A stretch of 5,369 nucleotides of DNA from contig JAKEHC010000124.1 in the NCBI GenBank assembly GCA_022615255.1, positions 1-5,369 of the forward strand. The letters run 5' to 3'. Shown here piece by piece: positions 1 to 5,369 of the stretch; position 1 is the stretch's first letter; every line of letters starts with the position of its first letter. The notes under the pieces are model-generated. The model was not told where the DNA came from and ran no database searches. It saw only the letters and a program-made list of their open reading frames with translations. The stretch comes from Candidatus Dadabacteria bacterium (GTDB taxonomy: Bacteria > Desulfobacterota_D > UBA1144 > Nemesobacterales > CSP1-2). The position numbers were made by a program, and so were the translations under genes.

Positions 1-35
1 CAAGATGCGAGGAGGAAGTAAAGAAGAGAAGTGAG

Positions 36-106
36 GTCATTGCTAGGAACGAAGCAATCTAAGAGAGGGATTGCTTCCCCTTCGCTACGCTCTGGGTCGC
101 AATGAC
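36..106. repeat. REP-like inverted repeat pair (GTCATTGC...GAAGCAATC family)
   Basis: Two related repeat units face each other. The left unit (36-59) begins GTCATTG and ends GAAGCAATC. The right unit (69-106) begins GATTGCTTC and ends CAATGAC. The outer 7-bp arms and inner 9-bp arms are perfect reverse complements around a 9-nt centre, so the whole can fold as a long interrupted hairpin. The left unit is about 14 nt shorter than the right. From memory this resembles a dispersed palindromic repeat common in several Gram-negative and uncultured lineages. It lies 16 bp beyond the FAH-family stop codon and has no T-run, so it looks more like a REP/MITE-type element or 3'-end stabiliser than a classical terminator. 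Confidence 0.65.
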
Positions 107-121
107 AGGAAGGGGAGGTTT

Positions 122-880
122 TCATTCTATATAATTGCGTATTGTTCCTATGCCCTGAACCTTTACCTCTACCATATCGCCTTGCCTCATTGTGCCTATT
201 CCAGAGGGTGTTCCAGTAGCAATTACGTCTCCCGGAAGAAGCGTCATAACCCTTGAAATAAATGCCATCAGTTTCGGAATGCTGAAGACTAGCTCAGAAG
301 TCCGAGAATGTTGTCTCCTCTCACCGTTAAGAATCGTAGAAATCTCCAGATCCCCGGGGTCAAGCTCAGTTTCAATGACAGGTCCCAACGGAGCAAATGT
401 GTCAAACCCCTTTGCCCTGGTGTATTGCACGTCTTTTGCCTGGAGGTCGCGAGCCGTAATATCGTTAATACAAGAGTAGCCGAAGACATAATCAAACGCC
501 TCTTTTTCCTCAACCCATTTTGCGGCTTTGCCAATTATTACAGCCAGCTCGCCCTCGTAATCAAGGCGTGACGACATATGTTTAGGGTAGATAATTTTAT
601 CCTCGTGACCCACTACGGCTGTGCTCGGCTTCATAAAAAGTAACGGTTCCTCGGGAATGGGTTTTTTCATTTCTAAAGCATGGTCTCTATAGTTAAGCCC
701 TACGGCAACGATTTTAGTTGGAGAGCAAGGGGGAAGGAATCTAATCTCATCAGAGCGGTGTTTATTGTTGGTTATTTTATATTTCTGAAAAATGTCGCCT
801 TCAATCTCATAAACTGAATTATCTTCAAGGAATCCGGAACAAACCCTTGCGTCTTTAGTCTTGAATCTGAGAAATTTCAT
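122..880 (-). CDS. Fumarylacetoacetate hydrolase (FAH) family protein
   Basis: A 252-residue cytoplasmic enzyme of the FAH/FAHD1/HpcE-like superfamily. These metal-dependent enzymes hydrolyse C-C bonds of acylpyruvates or isomerise and decarboxylate ring-cleavage products; the exact substrate cannot be read here. The family core is intact: GLNYRDH (61-67) with its conserved His, the acidic metal-ligand motif DYEGELAVIIG (Glu109, Glu111), NDITARDLQ with the third acidic ligand (Asp140), RAKGFDTFAPLGP (about 155-167) and GTPSGIG (223-229). Length fits single-domain members. The frame stays open upstream to 976, but I chose ATG 878-880 because family-like sequence begins at MKFLRF and the extra 32 residues are encoded by repeat-like DNA. 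The chosen start has no strong Shine-Dalgarno. It lies downstream of and co-directional with the crotonase gene. Family certain, substrate unknown. Confidence 0.92.
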   Translation of the reverse strand: MKFLRFKTKDARVCSGFLEDNSVYEIEGDIFQKYKITNNKHRSDEIRFLPPCSPTKIVAVGLNYRDHALEMKKPIPEEPLLFMKPSTAVVGHEDKIIYPKHMSSRLDYEGELAVIIGKAAKWVEEKEAFDYVFGYSCINDITARDLQAKDVQYTRAKGFDTFAPLGPVIETELDPGDLEISTILNGERRQHSRTSELVFSIPKLMAFISRVMTLLPGDVIATGTPSGIGTMRQGDMVEVKVQGIGTIRNYIE

Positions 881-900
881 AGTTTGCTTTTTGATAATAG

Positions 901-1013
901 GGATTGCTTCAGGACTACCTTTTATTTCCATTTCTCGCAGACTTTTTATTTCCCTTTGAACCACACTGCGGTTCAAACAATGCTGCGCTCAAAATAATTC
1001 CCCTCGCAATGAC
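901..1013. repeat. Second GATTGCTTC...CGCAATGAC repeat, interrupted
   Basis: GGATTGCTTC (901-910) and CGCAATGAC (1005-1013) are the same two end motifs, in the same order, as the right unit of the 36-106 element. Here they are separated by 94 nt rather than about 20. The intervening DNA holds an 8-bp perfect hairpin (955-962 with 970-977, 7-nt loop) and a direct repeat of TTTTATTTCC (920-929 and 944-953). The right end also forms an imperfect 8-bp stem with 1023-1030 (one mismatch). It may be one repeat unit carrying an insertion, or two decayed partial copies. It lies in the leader of the FAH-family gene. Confidence 0.45.
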
Positions 1014-1040
1014 AGCCCTTTTCTGACATTACAGGTGCAT

Positions 1041-1122
1041 GGATCGTGGCTAGTGATTAGCGATTCGTGGCTTCGTCGCCAACTTAGACGAACGATTCGA
1101 TGCACGATGTACGAATCACGAT
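1041..1122. repeat. Degenerate short-word repeat tract in the 881-1127 spacer
   Basis: Short words recur on both strands: TCGTGGCT at 1044-1051 and 1065-1072; CGATTCG at 1061-1067 and 1093-1099; GCACGAT then ACGAATCACGAT at 1102-1108 and 1111-1122, with ATCGTG (1043-1048) complementary to the last. A 6-bp stem, TTCGTC/GACGAA (1072-1077 with 1087-1092), sits in the middle. There is no open frame of interest. It starts immediately after the crotonase stop and looks like a decayed intergenic repeat that could fold in RNA. I assign no function. Confidence 0.35.
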
Positions 1123-1127
1123 AACCT

Positions 1128-1913
1128 CTACTTCCCTTTAAAAGTAGGTTCCCTTTTGTCCAGGAAGGCTTTCATACCTTCTATCCTGTCTTCGCTGTCG
1201 AAACAGAGGGAAACCAGGGTTTTCTCTAAAAGAAGGGCTTTTTTTAAGTCCATTTCTGATCCGGCGTTGATAGCGATTTTAGCGAGCCTCACCCCTATAG
1301 GTCCCCTATTTGCAATTGTGTGTGCAATCCTCCTTGCCTCTTCCATCACGCTTTCGTGTGGAACTACCTTCTCGACGAGTCCAACCCTAAAAGCCTCATT
1401 TGCGTCTATCATCTCGCCAGTAAACACCAGCTCCTTTGTCCTTCCGAGTCCTAAAATCCTCGTTACCCTCTGGGTGCCGCCCCAGCCGGGGAATATGCCG
1501 AGTTTTACCTCAGGAAACCCGAGTTTAGCTTTCTCAGAAGCTACTCTGATATCGCAAGAAAGCGCCAGCTCGCATCCTCCTCCCAGAGCATAGCCGTTTA
1601 TCGCTGCAATGCATGGGCTCGGAACGCTCTCTATAAGCTCATATACCTTATGTGCGAAATCCACGTATTCCTGAAATTCTCTATCCTTCATATTGTACAT
1701 CTCTAAAATATCTGCTCCGGCTACAAATGCCCTGTCTCCTGCGCCTGTTATTATAAGCGATTTCAGGTTTTCTTTTGGAAGCAGGTATTCGAAAAATTCC
1801 CTGAGTTCACGCAGGGTTTGCCAGTTGAGGGCATTTAACACTTTAGGACGGTTTATGGTGATTACACCGATGTCGTCTGGTTGTCTATCATAAAGGATAA
1901 ATTCATAGCCCAT
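1128..1913 (-). CDS. Enoyl-CoA hydratase/isomerase family protein (crotonase)
   Basis: A complete 261-residue cytoplasmic crotonase, expected to hydrate 2-enoyl-CoA to 3-hydroxyacyl-CoA in beta-oxidation-like pathways. Visible family hallmarks are NRPKVLNALN (21-30), FVAGADI (63-69, contributing the first oxyanion-hole backbone NH near Ala67), INGYALGGGCELALSCDIR (105-123, Gly112 the second oxyanion residue and Glu115 the first catalytic acid) and LGFPEVKLGIFPGWGGTQR (131-149, Glu135 the second catalytic acid). Both glutamates are present, so a true hydratase is more likely than a one-acid isomerase or a thioesterase. The C-terminal helices (about 200-261) are full length. Start ATG 1911-1913 has a good AGGAG six bases upstream (1920-1924) and a likely promoter at 1953-1981. 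Chain length and pathway cannot be read from sequence. Confidence 0.95.
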   Translation of the reverse strand: MGYEFILYDRQPDDIGVITINRPKVLNALNWQTLRELREFFEYLLPKENLKSLIITGAGDRAFVAGADILEMYNMKDREFQEYVDFAHKVYELIESVPSPCIAAINGYALGGGCELALSCDIRVASEKAKLGFPEVKLGIFPGWGGTQRVTRILGLGRTKELVFTGEMIDANEAFRVGLVEKVVPHESVMEEARRIAHTIANRGPIGVRLAKIAINAGSEMDLKKALLLEKTLVSLCFDSEDRIEGMKAFLDKREPTFKGK

Positions 1914-1919
1914 ACGGTT

Positions 1920-1924
1920 CTCCT
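1920..1924 (-). promoter_or_regulatory. Ribosome binding site of the crotonase gene
   Basis: AGGAG on the minus strand with a 6-nt spacer to ATG 1911-1913. It fixes the start, which also matches the usual short N-terminus of the family. Confidence 0.75.
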
Positions 1925-1952
1925 AGGTTAGTTTATGTTTATTTAAGGTTTA

Positions 1953-1981
1953 ATTAATCCAGCCTTAAAGAAACTTGTCAA
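1953..1981 (-). promoter_or_regulatory. Likely sigma70-type promoter for the crotonase gene
   Basis: On the minus strand a perfect TTGACA (1981 to 1976) is followed, after 17 nt, by ATTAAT (1958 to 1953), which matches four of six positions of the -10 consensus. Transcription would start near 1946, giving a leader of about 33 nt that contains the AGGAG site. The ideal -35 and spacing make this the best promoter in the window; the -10 is the weak point. Confidence 0.6.
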
Positions 1982-1990
1982 ATTAATTAC

Positions 1991-2023
1991 CCGTTTTGTC
2001 TCACTTAATTCTTAACAAAACGG
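1991..2023. promoter_or_regulatory. 9-bp inverted repeat upstream of the crotonase promoter (candidate operator)
   Basis: CCGTTTTGT (1991-1999) and ACAAAACGG (2015-2023) are exact reverse complements around a 15-nt AT-rich centre. The repeat lies just upstream of the minus-strand -35. Its midpoint is near 2007, about 61 bp upstream of the predicted start, a position typical of activator sites. No T-run follows on either strand, so a terminator is unlikely. A 9-bp match can arise by chance in AT-rich DNA, so only its placement raises confidence. Confidence 0.4.
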
Positions 2024-2060
2024 CTTAATAAAATTGTAATGTAAAAGGGGCAAAGATTAG

Positions 2061-2102
2061 GTGAAACGGTATTCACATATTATATATATGTATTAGTTTA
2101 AT
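2061..2102 (+). promoter_or_regulatory. Weak candidate promoter and palindromes upstream of the glycosyltransferase gene
   Basis: TTCACA (2072-2077) and TTTAAT (2097-2102) each match five of six consensus bases, but the 19-nt spacer is long. The -35 overlaps the right arm of a small palindrome, GTGAA-6nt-TTCAC (2061-2076). ACATAT-5nt-ATATGT (2075-2091) lies between the two hexamers. This would leave a leader of about 16 nt holding the Shine-Dalgarno. It is plausible but weak; the tract is so AT-rich that -10-like hexamers are expected by chance. Confidence 0.25.
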
Positions 2103-2109
2103 ATGGCAC

Positions 2110-2116
2110 GAGAGGT
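2110..2116 (+). promoter_or_regulatory. Shine-Dalgarno supporting the TTG start at 2125
   Basis: GAGAGGT ends 8 nt before TTG 2125-2127, a better-placed site than the AGGA (2160-2163) only 3 nt before the alternative ATG at 2167. It is the main reason for preferring the upstream non-ATG start. Confidence 0.5.
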
Positions 2117-2124
2117 AATCTTAC

Positions 2125-4359
2125 TTGATCTCGAAAATTATTCGTTTAAATAAGTTATCAGGAATTATGGAGAAGGATTCCCGTCTGATAGTAGTGTTGA
2201 TACTTATGCTGGCTCTATGGCTTCGACTGACCTTTGTCATTCAGTTGCCTGAGCAGCCAATTTACTGGGACGAGTTTTATTACGATGCCTGTGCAAGGCG
2301 TTACGAACGTGCATGGCAATCCGTGTTCAATGATTCGTCTACAAAGGCTCTATTCCGTGAGGCATTTGAACGAGGCTTGCAGAAGGGCGAGACATACTCC
2401 CAGGCTGTAGGTTTTTTTTATGCTGTTTTTGGACCGAAGCCGAAGGTGGTGTTTATTTTTCAGGCGCTGCTCGATACTGTTTCATGTTTTTTTATCTATT
2501 TGCTTGCAAACCGCATGGGTGGGAGAGGTGTTGGCTTGATTGCCCTGGCATCTTCCTCTTTCTATGAGCCGTTTATCTTTTCCACCGCGCGGTTACAGAC
2601 CGAAACATTTGCCAGCTTCCTATATCTGGGCGGTCTTTGCGGTGTATTTTTAACCAAGTCAAGATGGCAGTTAGCCGGCAATTTTACGGGTGGACTTCTC
2701 ATTGCGCTTGCCATGCTAACTAAGCCGTTATTTAAATATCTCTTCCCTGTGTTACTGCTTACAGTGTCATTTCTACCCTACGTCCAACCTCGGCATCGAC
2801 GGTTCATGCTTGCACTTTCCTTTGCGGCTGGATTCTTAGTCCTGATCGTTCCTCGGCTTATACTCACAAATTCCCTTACAGGACGGCCATTGTGGAACGG
2901 GTCGCTAGATCCGAGCATTGAGATGTATGCCGGCGCTGTGATTGAAAACGTAGGATGGAAAACGGGTAGGCTTAGTTTTGCTTACCCACCCAGTGACGAG
3001 TTACTCGCAGTGTTGGGGAATGATCCTGGCCGCCCCCCGTCATTTGCTGATTACAGGAGGGCTACGTTTTTAACCTGGTTTCATTACCCTATTGAAAGCG
3101 CCTCAGTGATGATGCACAAACTCTATCAAGCATGGGCACATCCTTATAATGATTCACATAACAAATTCCTAAGCGGTCTAATGGGCCAAAGCTACTATCA
3201 CCAAACCGTCCTGGTGCTTTGTATCATAGGTATGCCATTGGCACTGAGGGCATGGGGTATTGCCATTCCATTGATCCTTACCACCCTCTATATATGGGCC
3301 ACCTACCTCTCTATAAAAATCGAGGTACGTAATGCCTTCCCAGCAATGCCGTTAATGCTTTGCTTTTCAGCACTGGCAGCATGGAAGCTTGTCTCTGGAG
3401 TGAAAAGTGCTTTTCAATCCGGATATACGACTCGCATCGTCCTTTTATTATTGGCAGTGATTGTAGGTGTCATATTTGTGGAGTTAATGTCCATAGCCCG
3501 AATTACCGAAGCATTTCCGATTCTCAACGTAACCAAAGCTCATGCCATTAGAGTCGGTGCCACTGTGCTCCTTATCATGCTTATTTCTTATCTGTTATAC
3601 GAGATTTTGAGTCATGGTAGTCCTCTTAAGACTGAAGTAACGGCTGCAATAGTGCCTTTAGCTCTAGCCGTTAGTATGCTTGTTGTAGGGCGTCCTATGG
3701 CTGTTAACTGGCGTCAGTGGCACAGCCCATTGCATGCTGGCGGAGGGATAGTTCGGCAAGAATTTTTTCTACCGCCGAATCTTAAGCCGCCAAAGAGCGC
3801 TGAGCTCAGGCTCGACATGCTCCCTAGTCACAGAAGCGGATACGACCTTGTTATTCGTGTTAACAGCGAGGAGATAAGGAGGTATCGCGGAGGGGTTAAA
3901 AGAAGAGATGCTGATATTCCGGACCAAAGTTCTTACATAAATCTGTATGAAATAAGAGGAGAGCAAAGAGAGCCTGTGCACGCCTGGTACCCAGTTCCGC
4001 TCTCTTTAGAAAAGATAGTGCCAGGCGAGCGAATACGGGTTGAGGTTGAGGTGAAAGCTGGTGGTGGTGAATCTGGTTTTGTGACGGTTTTTGGCGATTA
4101 TTCCCAGAGAGACGGTGCTTACGACGGCCCCTCACTTCTATCTCCTGGCCTACTAGCAGACACCTCTTTATATAAATATCTTGTCGAAGGGGATTTTCGC
4201 ATGCGAAGGCAAGCCGTGCTGAGCGGTTCGGGACTAAGCAGTTTCTATAATGGTCACAACTGGTCAGTCGCCGACCTTTCCATAAAGCCAGGGCGGCAGT
4301 ACGGTCGGTATCGTATCTTTCTATTACTTAAATACGACGATAAACAAGTGGTCATTTGA
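2125..4359 (+). CDS. GT-C fold membrane glycosyltransferase (PMT/ArnT-like) with beta-rich C-terminal domain
   Basis: A 744-residue polytopic protein resembling the PMT_2/ArnT-type GT-C transferases, which move a sugar from a polyprenyl-phosphate donor to an acceptor on the outer face of the inner membrane. I estimate about 13 helices: 21-40, 107-127, 134-152, 162-177, 185-200, 202-219, 226-246, 360-378, 380-396, 404-421, 437-457, 476-494 and 504-522. The first outer loop carries the expected acidic pair (Asp49-Glu50 in PIYWDEFYYD). RLQTET (156-161) matches the family's second TET-type motif, and VPRLILTNSLTGRPLWNG (242-259) and IEVRNAFPAMPLM (399-411) fit family positions. Residues 525-744 form a soluble, probably periplasmic, beta-rich domain I do not recognise. 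The start is TTG 2125 on Shine-Dalgarno grounds; ATG 2167 (MEKDSR) is the alternative. Arginine codons differ from its neighbours, suggesting transfer. Donor and acceptor are unknown. Confidence 0.85.
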   Translation: MISKIIRLNKLSGIMEKDSRLIVVLILMLALWLRLTFVIQLPEQPIYWDEFYYDACARRYERAWQSVFNDSSTKALFREAFERGLQKGETYSQAVGFFYAVFGPKPKVVFIFQALLDTVSCFFIYLLANRMGGRGVGLIALASSSFYEPFIFSTARLQTETFASFLYLGGLCGVFLTKSRWQLAGNFTGGLLIALAMLTKPLFKYLFPVLLLTVSFLPYVQPRHRRFMLALSFAAGFLVLIVPRLILTNSLTGRPLWNGSLDPSIEMYAGAVIENVGWKTGRLSFAYPPSDELLAVLGNDPGRPPSFADYRRATFLTWFHYPIESASVMMHKLYQAWAHPYNDSHNKFLSGLMGQSYYHQTVLVLCIIGMPLALRAWGIAIPLILTTLYIWATYLSIKIEVRNAFPAMPLMLCFSALAAWKLVSGVKSAFQSGYTTRIVLLLLAVIVGVIFVELMSIARITEAFPILNVTKAHAIRVGATVLLIMLISYLLYEILSHGSPLKTEVTAAIVPLALAVSMLVVGRPMAVNWRQWHSPLHAGGGIVRQEFFLPPNLKPPKSAELRLDMLPSHRSGYDLVIRVNSEEIRRYRGGVKRRDADIPDQSSYINLYEIRGEQREPVHAWYPVPLSLEKIVPGERIRVEVEVKAGGGESGFVTVFGDYSQRDGAYDGPSLLSPGLLADTSLYKYLVEGDFRMRRQAVLSGSGLSSFYNGHNWSVADLSIKPGRQYGRYRIFLLLKYDDKQVVI

Positions 4360-4367
4360 GTGGAATC

Positions 4368-4376
4368 AAGGAGGGA
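4368..4376 (+). promoter_or_regulatory. Orphan Shine-Dalgarno sequence after the glycosyltransferase gene
   Basis: AAGGAGGGA lies 8 nt after the TGA stop, the strongest ribosome-binding-like sequence in the window. No ATG, GTG or TTG follows within normal range on the plus strand, and the DNA from 4394 onward belongs to truA on the other strand. It may be the remnant of a lost downstream gene, or chance. Confidence 0.45.
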
Positions 4377-4393
4377 TTTTATATTAATATCCA

Positions 4394-5128
4394 TCAATAT
4401 CTTACCTCTTTAAGAAATAGCCCCCAAGGCGGGGCAGTATATACGAAGCTTTTTTTCTCTCCTGATTCTAAAATTTCCCTGAAATCCTCTTTTGTAATCC
4501 TTCCATTTCCTACCTGCACGAGAGTCCCTACGATCAAGCGAATCATCCCCCTTAGAAATCCTCTAGATTCTATTTCAAACTCAATTAGAGCATCTACCTT
4601 TTTTTCGAGACTTACATGGAGAATCTCACGAACAGTGGTTTGTGTTGAGCCGGATAAAGCAAATGCCCGAAAATCATGCTCCCCAAGAATCATGCTGGCT
4701 GCCTGAGCCATATTAGATACATCTAAGGGATCGGGGATAAACCACAACCTCTGTCTTTGAAGCGCGGTAGGATAGCCACGGTTAAGGATTCTGTATAGAT
4801 ATATCTTGCTTTTGGATTTAAGTTGTGCATGGAAATCTAGGTCAACCTCAGCGCTCTCTTTTATAATAATGTCCTTCGGAAGAACGGAGTTAAGCGCTCT
4901 CTGGAATTGCAGGGGGGTTATTTTGCTTTCGGTTTTGAAGTTAGCAACCTGCGAAATGGCATGCACCCCTGAATCAGTTCTTCCCGACCCTATAACAGTG
5001 ATTGTCTCGCCGGTAATCTTATTTAACGCATCTTCTAAAACCTCTTGAATTGTAACCCCTTGTGGCTGCCTCTGCCACCCCAGGTAGTTAGTGCCGTCGT
5101 ATTCGATAGACAGTTTGATGTTAACCAT
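4394..5128 (-). CDS. truA: tRNA pseudouridine(38-40) synthase TruA
   Basis: A complete 244-residue TruA, which converts uridines 38, 39 and 40 in the tRNA anticodon stem-loop to pseudouridine in the cytoplasm. The sequence shows the N-terminal YDGTNYLGWQRQPQ (10-23), the catalytic motif GSGRTDSGVHA (47-57) with nucleophile Asp52, SKIYLYRILN (107-116) with the conserved active-site Tyr110, GFLRGMIRLIVGTLVQVGNG (190-209) and the C-terminal APPWGLFLKEVRY (232-244). Length is typical of bacterial TruA. ATG 5126-5128 directly abuts the TAA of the upstream permease gene with no gap. The only Shine-Dalgarno-like sequence is AAGG about 10 nt upstream, inside that gene, so translation is probably coupled. 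It ends 34 bp from the convergent glycosyltransferase gene, with no convincing terminator between them. Confidence 0.97.
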   Translation of the reverse strand: MVNIKLSIEYDGTNYLGWQRQPQGVTIQEVLEDALNKITGETITVIGSGRTDSGVHAISQVANFKTESKITPLQFQRALNSVLPKDIIIKESAEVDLDFHAQLKSKSKIYLYRILNRGYPTALQRQRLWFIPDPLDVSNMAQAASMILGEHDFRAFALSGSTQTTVREILHVSLEKKVDALIEFEIESRGFLRGMIRLIVGTLVQVGNGRITKEDFREILESGEKKSFVYTAPPWGLFLKEVRY

Positions 5129-5369
5129 TTAAGGTTTGCCTTTTTCAAACTTAATCCGCGGATCCAATAGCACATAGCATATATCAACCAGAAGATTAGC
5201 CAATACAAGAATCATCGTGTATACAATCGTAATCCCCATAACAAGCGGATAATCTCTATTTGATACCCCAAAGACAAAAAACCTTCCCATGCCGGGGATT
5301 GAGAATATATGCTCTACAACGAATGATCCTGTGACTAAAAATGCTGTAATTGGGCCCAGCACTGTGACA
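5129..5369 (-). CDS. ABC transporter permease, DppB/OppB type (C-terminal part, runs off the window)
   Basis: This is the last 79 or so codons of an inner-membrane permease of the peptide/nickel importer family; the N-terminal three-quarters lie beyond the right edge. The visible part matches the end of DppB/OppB-like subunits: VLGPITAFLVTGSFVVEHIF (transmembrane), FSIPGMGRFFV, the RDYPLVMG motif, a final helix (ITIVYTMILVLANLLVDICYVLL) and the closing DPRIKFEKGKP. The frame continues in-frame (…VT before VLGP) to base 5369, so a GTG at 5360-5362 is not the start. DPRI at the very end favours the B subunit over the C subunit. The next gene is truA, not the usual partner permease. Substrate cannot be read. 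Confidence 0.93.
   Translation of the reverse strand, partial: VTVLGPITAFLVTGSFVVEHIFSIPGMGRFFVFGVSNRDYPLVMGITIVYTMILVLANLLVDICYVLLDPRIKFEKGKP

Noticed and set aside
1..62. Possible C-terminal tail of a plus-strand gene entering from the left edge
   Set aside because: All three frames give a short tail before a stop (at 19-21, 32-34 and 60-62), none is recognisable, and the longest runs into the repeat. The sequence cannot decide.
894..899. Private -10 element (TATTAT, minus strand) for the FAH-family gene
   Set aside because: No -35-like sequence at proper spacing, and the transcript would start only a few bases before the ATG.
881..976. 32-residue N-terminal extension of the FAH-family protein (open frame to 976)
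   Set aside because: The extension does not resemble the family, is encoded by repeat-like DNA including a hairpin and GATTGCTTC, and family-like sequence starts exactly at MKFLRF.
955..977. 8-bp hairpin as an intrinsic terminator between crotonase and FAH-family genes
   Set aside because: No T-run follows on either strand and the stem is only half G/C. A stem of this size is expected about once or twice by chance in a window this long.
4377..4400. Terminator in the convergent gap between the glycosyltransferase and truA
   Set aside because: Only a 10-bp AT palindrome (ATATTAATAT, 4381-4390) is present. It would be a very weak stem with no U-tract.
4356..4706. 116-codon plus-strand open frame following the orphan Shine-Dalgarno
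   Set aside because: Beyond 4394 it is entirely antisense to the well-supported truA gene. Its TTG lies upstream of the Shine-Dalgarno, and only a non-standard ATT lies at proper spacing.
1..5369. A new defence, CRISPR, retron or toxin-antitoxin system
   Set aside because: All substantial open frames resolve into known families or are antisense shadows. There are no regularly spaced repeats, reverse transcriptase, nuclease or small paired genes.

Overview
The window is a bacterial chromosomal stretch with five recognisable protein-coding genes. Their families are tRNA pseudouridine synthase TruA, a DppB/OppB-type ABC permease, a crotonase, a fumarylacetoacetate-hydrolase (FAH) family enzyme and a GT-C glycosyltransferase. 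The organism is probably a Gram-negative bacterium of a Desulfobacterota/Nitrospirota-like or uncultured lineage. That guess rests on moderate GC, frequent AGA/AGG arginine codons in four genes, and dispersed GTCATTGC...GAAGCAATC palindromic repeats, which I recall from such genomes. It is an inference, not an identification.

Layout. Bases 1-121 hold a REP-like inverted pair of repeats and no clear gene. Bases 122-880 (minus) encode the FAH-family enzyme. Bases 881-1127 are a repeat-filled spacer. Bases 1128-1913 (minus) encode an enoyl-CoA hydratase/crotonase. Bases 1914-2124 are an AT-rich divergent promoter region with a good minus-strand promoter and several palindromes. Bases 2125-4359 (plus) encode a 744-residue, roughly 13-helix GT-C glycosyltransferase with a beta-rich C-terminal domain. 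A 34-bp convergent gap follows. Bases 4394-5128 (minus) encode TruA, fused stop-to-start (TAA then ATG, no gap) to the end of an ABC permease gene that runs off the right edge.

How the genes fit together. The crotonase and FAH-family genes are co-directional and could form a small acyl-CoA/acylpyruvate catabolic unit driven from about position 1946, although the 247-bp repeat spacer may separate them. The permease and truA are very probably one transcript with coupled translation. The glycosyltransferase is the odd one out. It is the only plus-strand gene, it starts with TTG, and by hand count it uses CGN for 30 of 48 arginines, against 11 of 46 in its three complete neighbours. It is followed by a strong Shine-Dalgarno sequence with no start codon behind it. 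Together these suggest a transferred or relocated gene cut away from a donor operon.

I see no CRISPR array, defence locus, tRNA, rRNA, transposase or clearly novel system.
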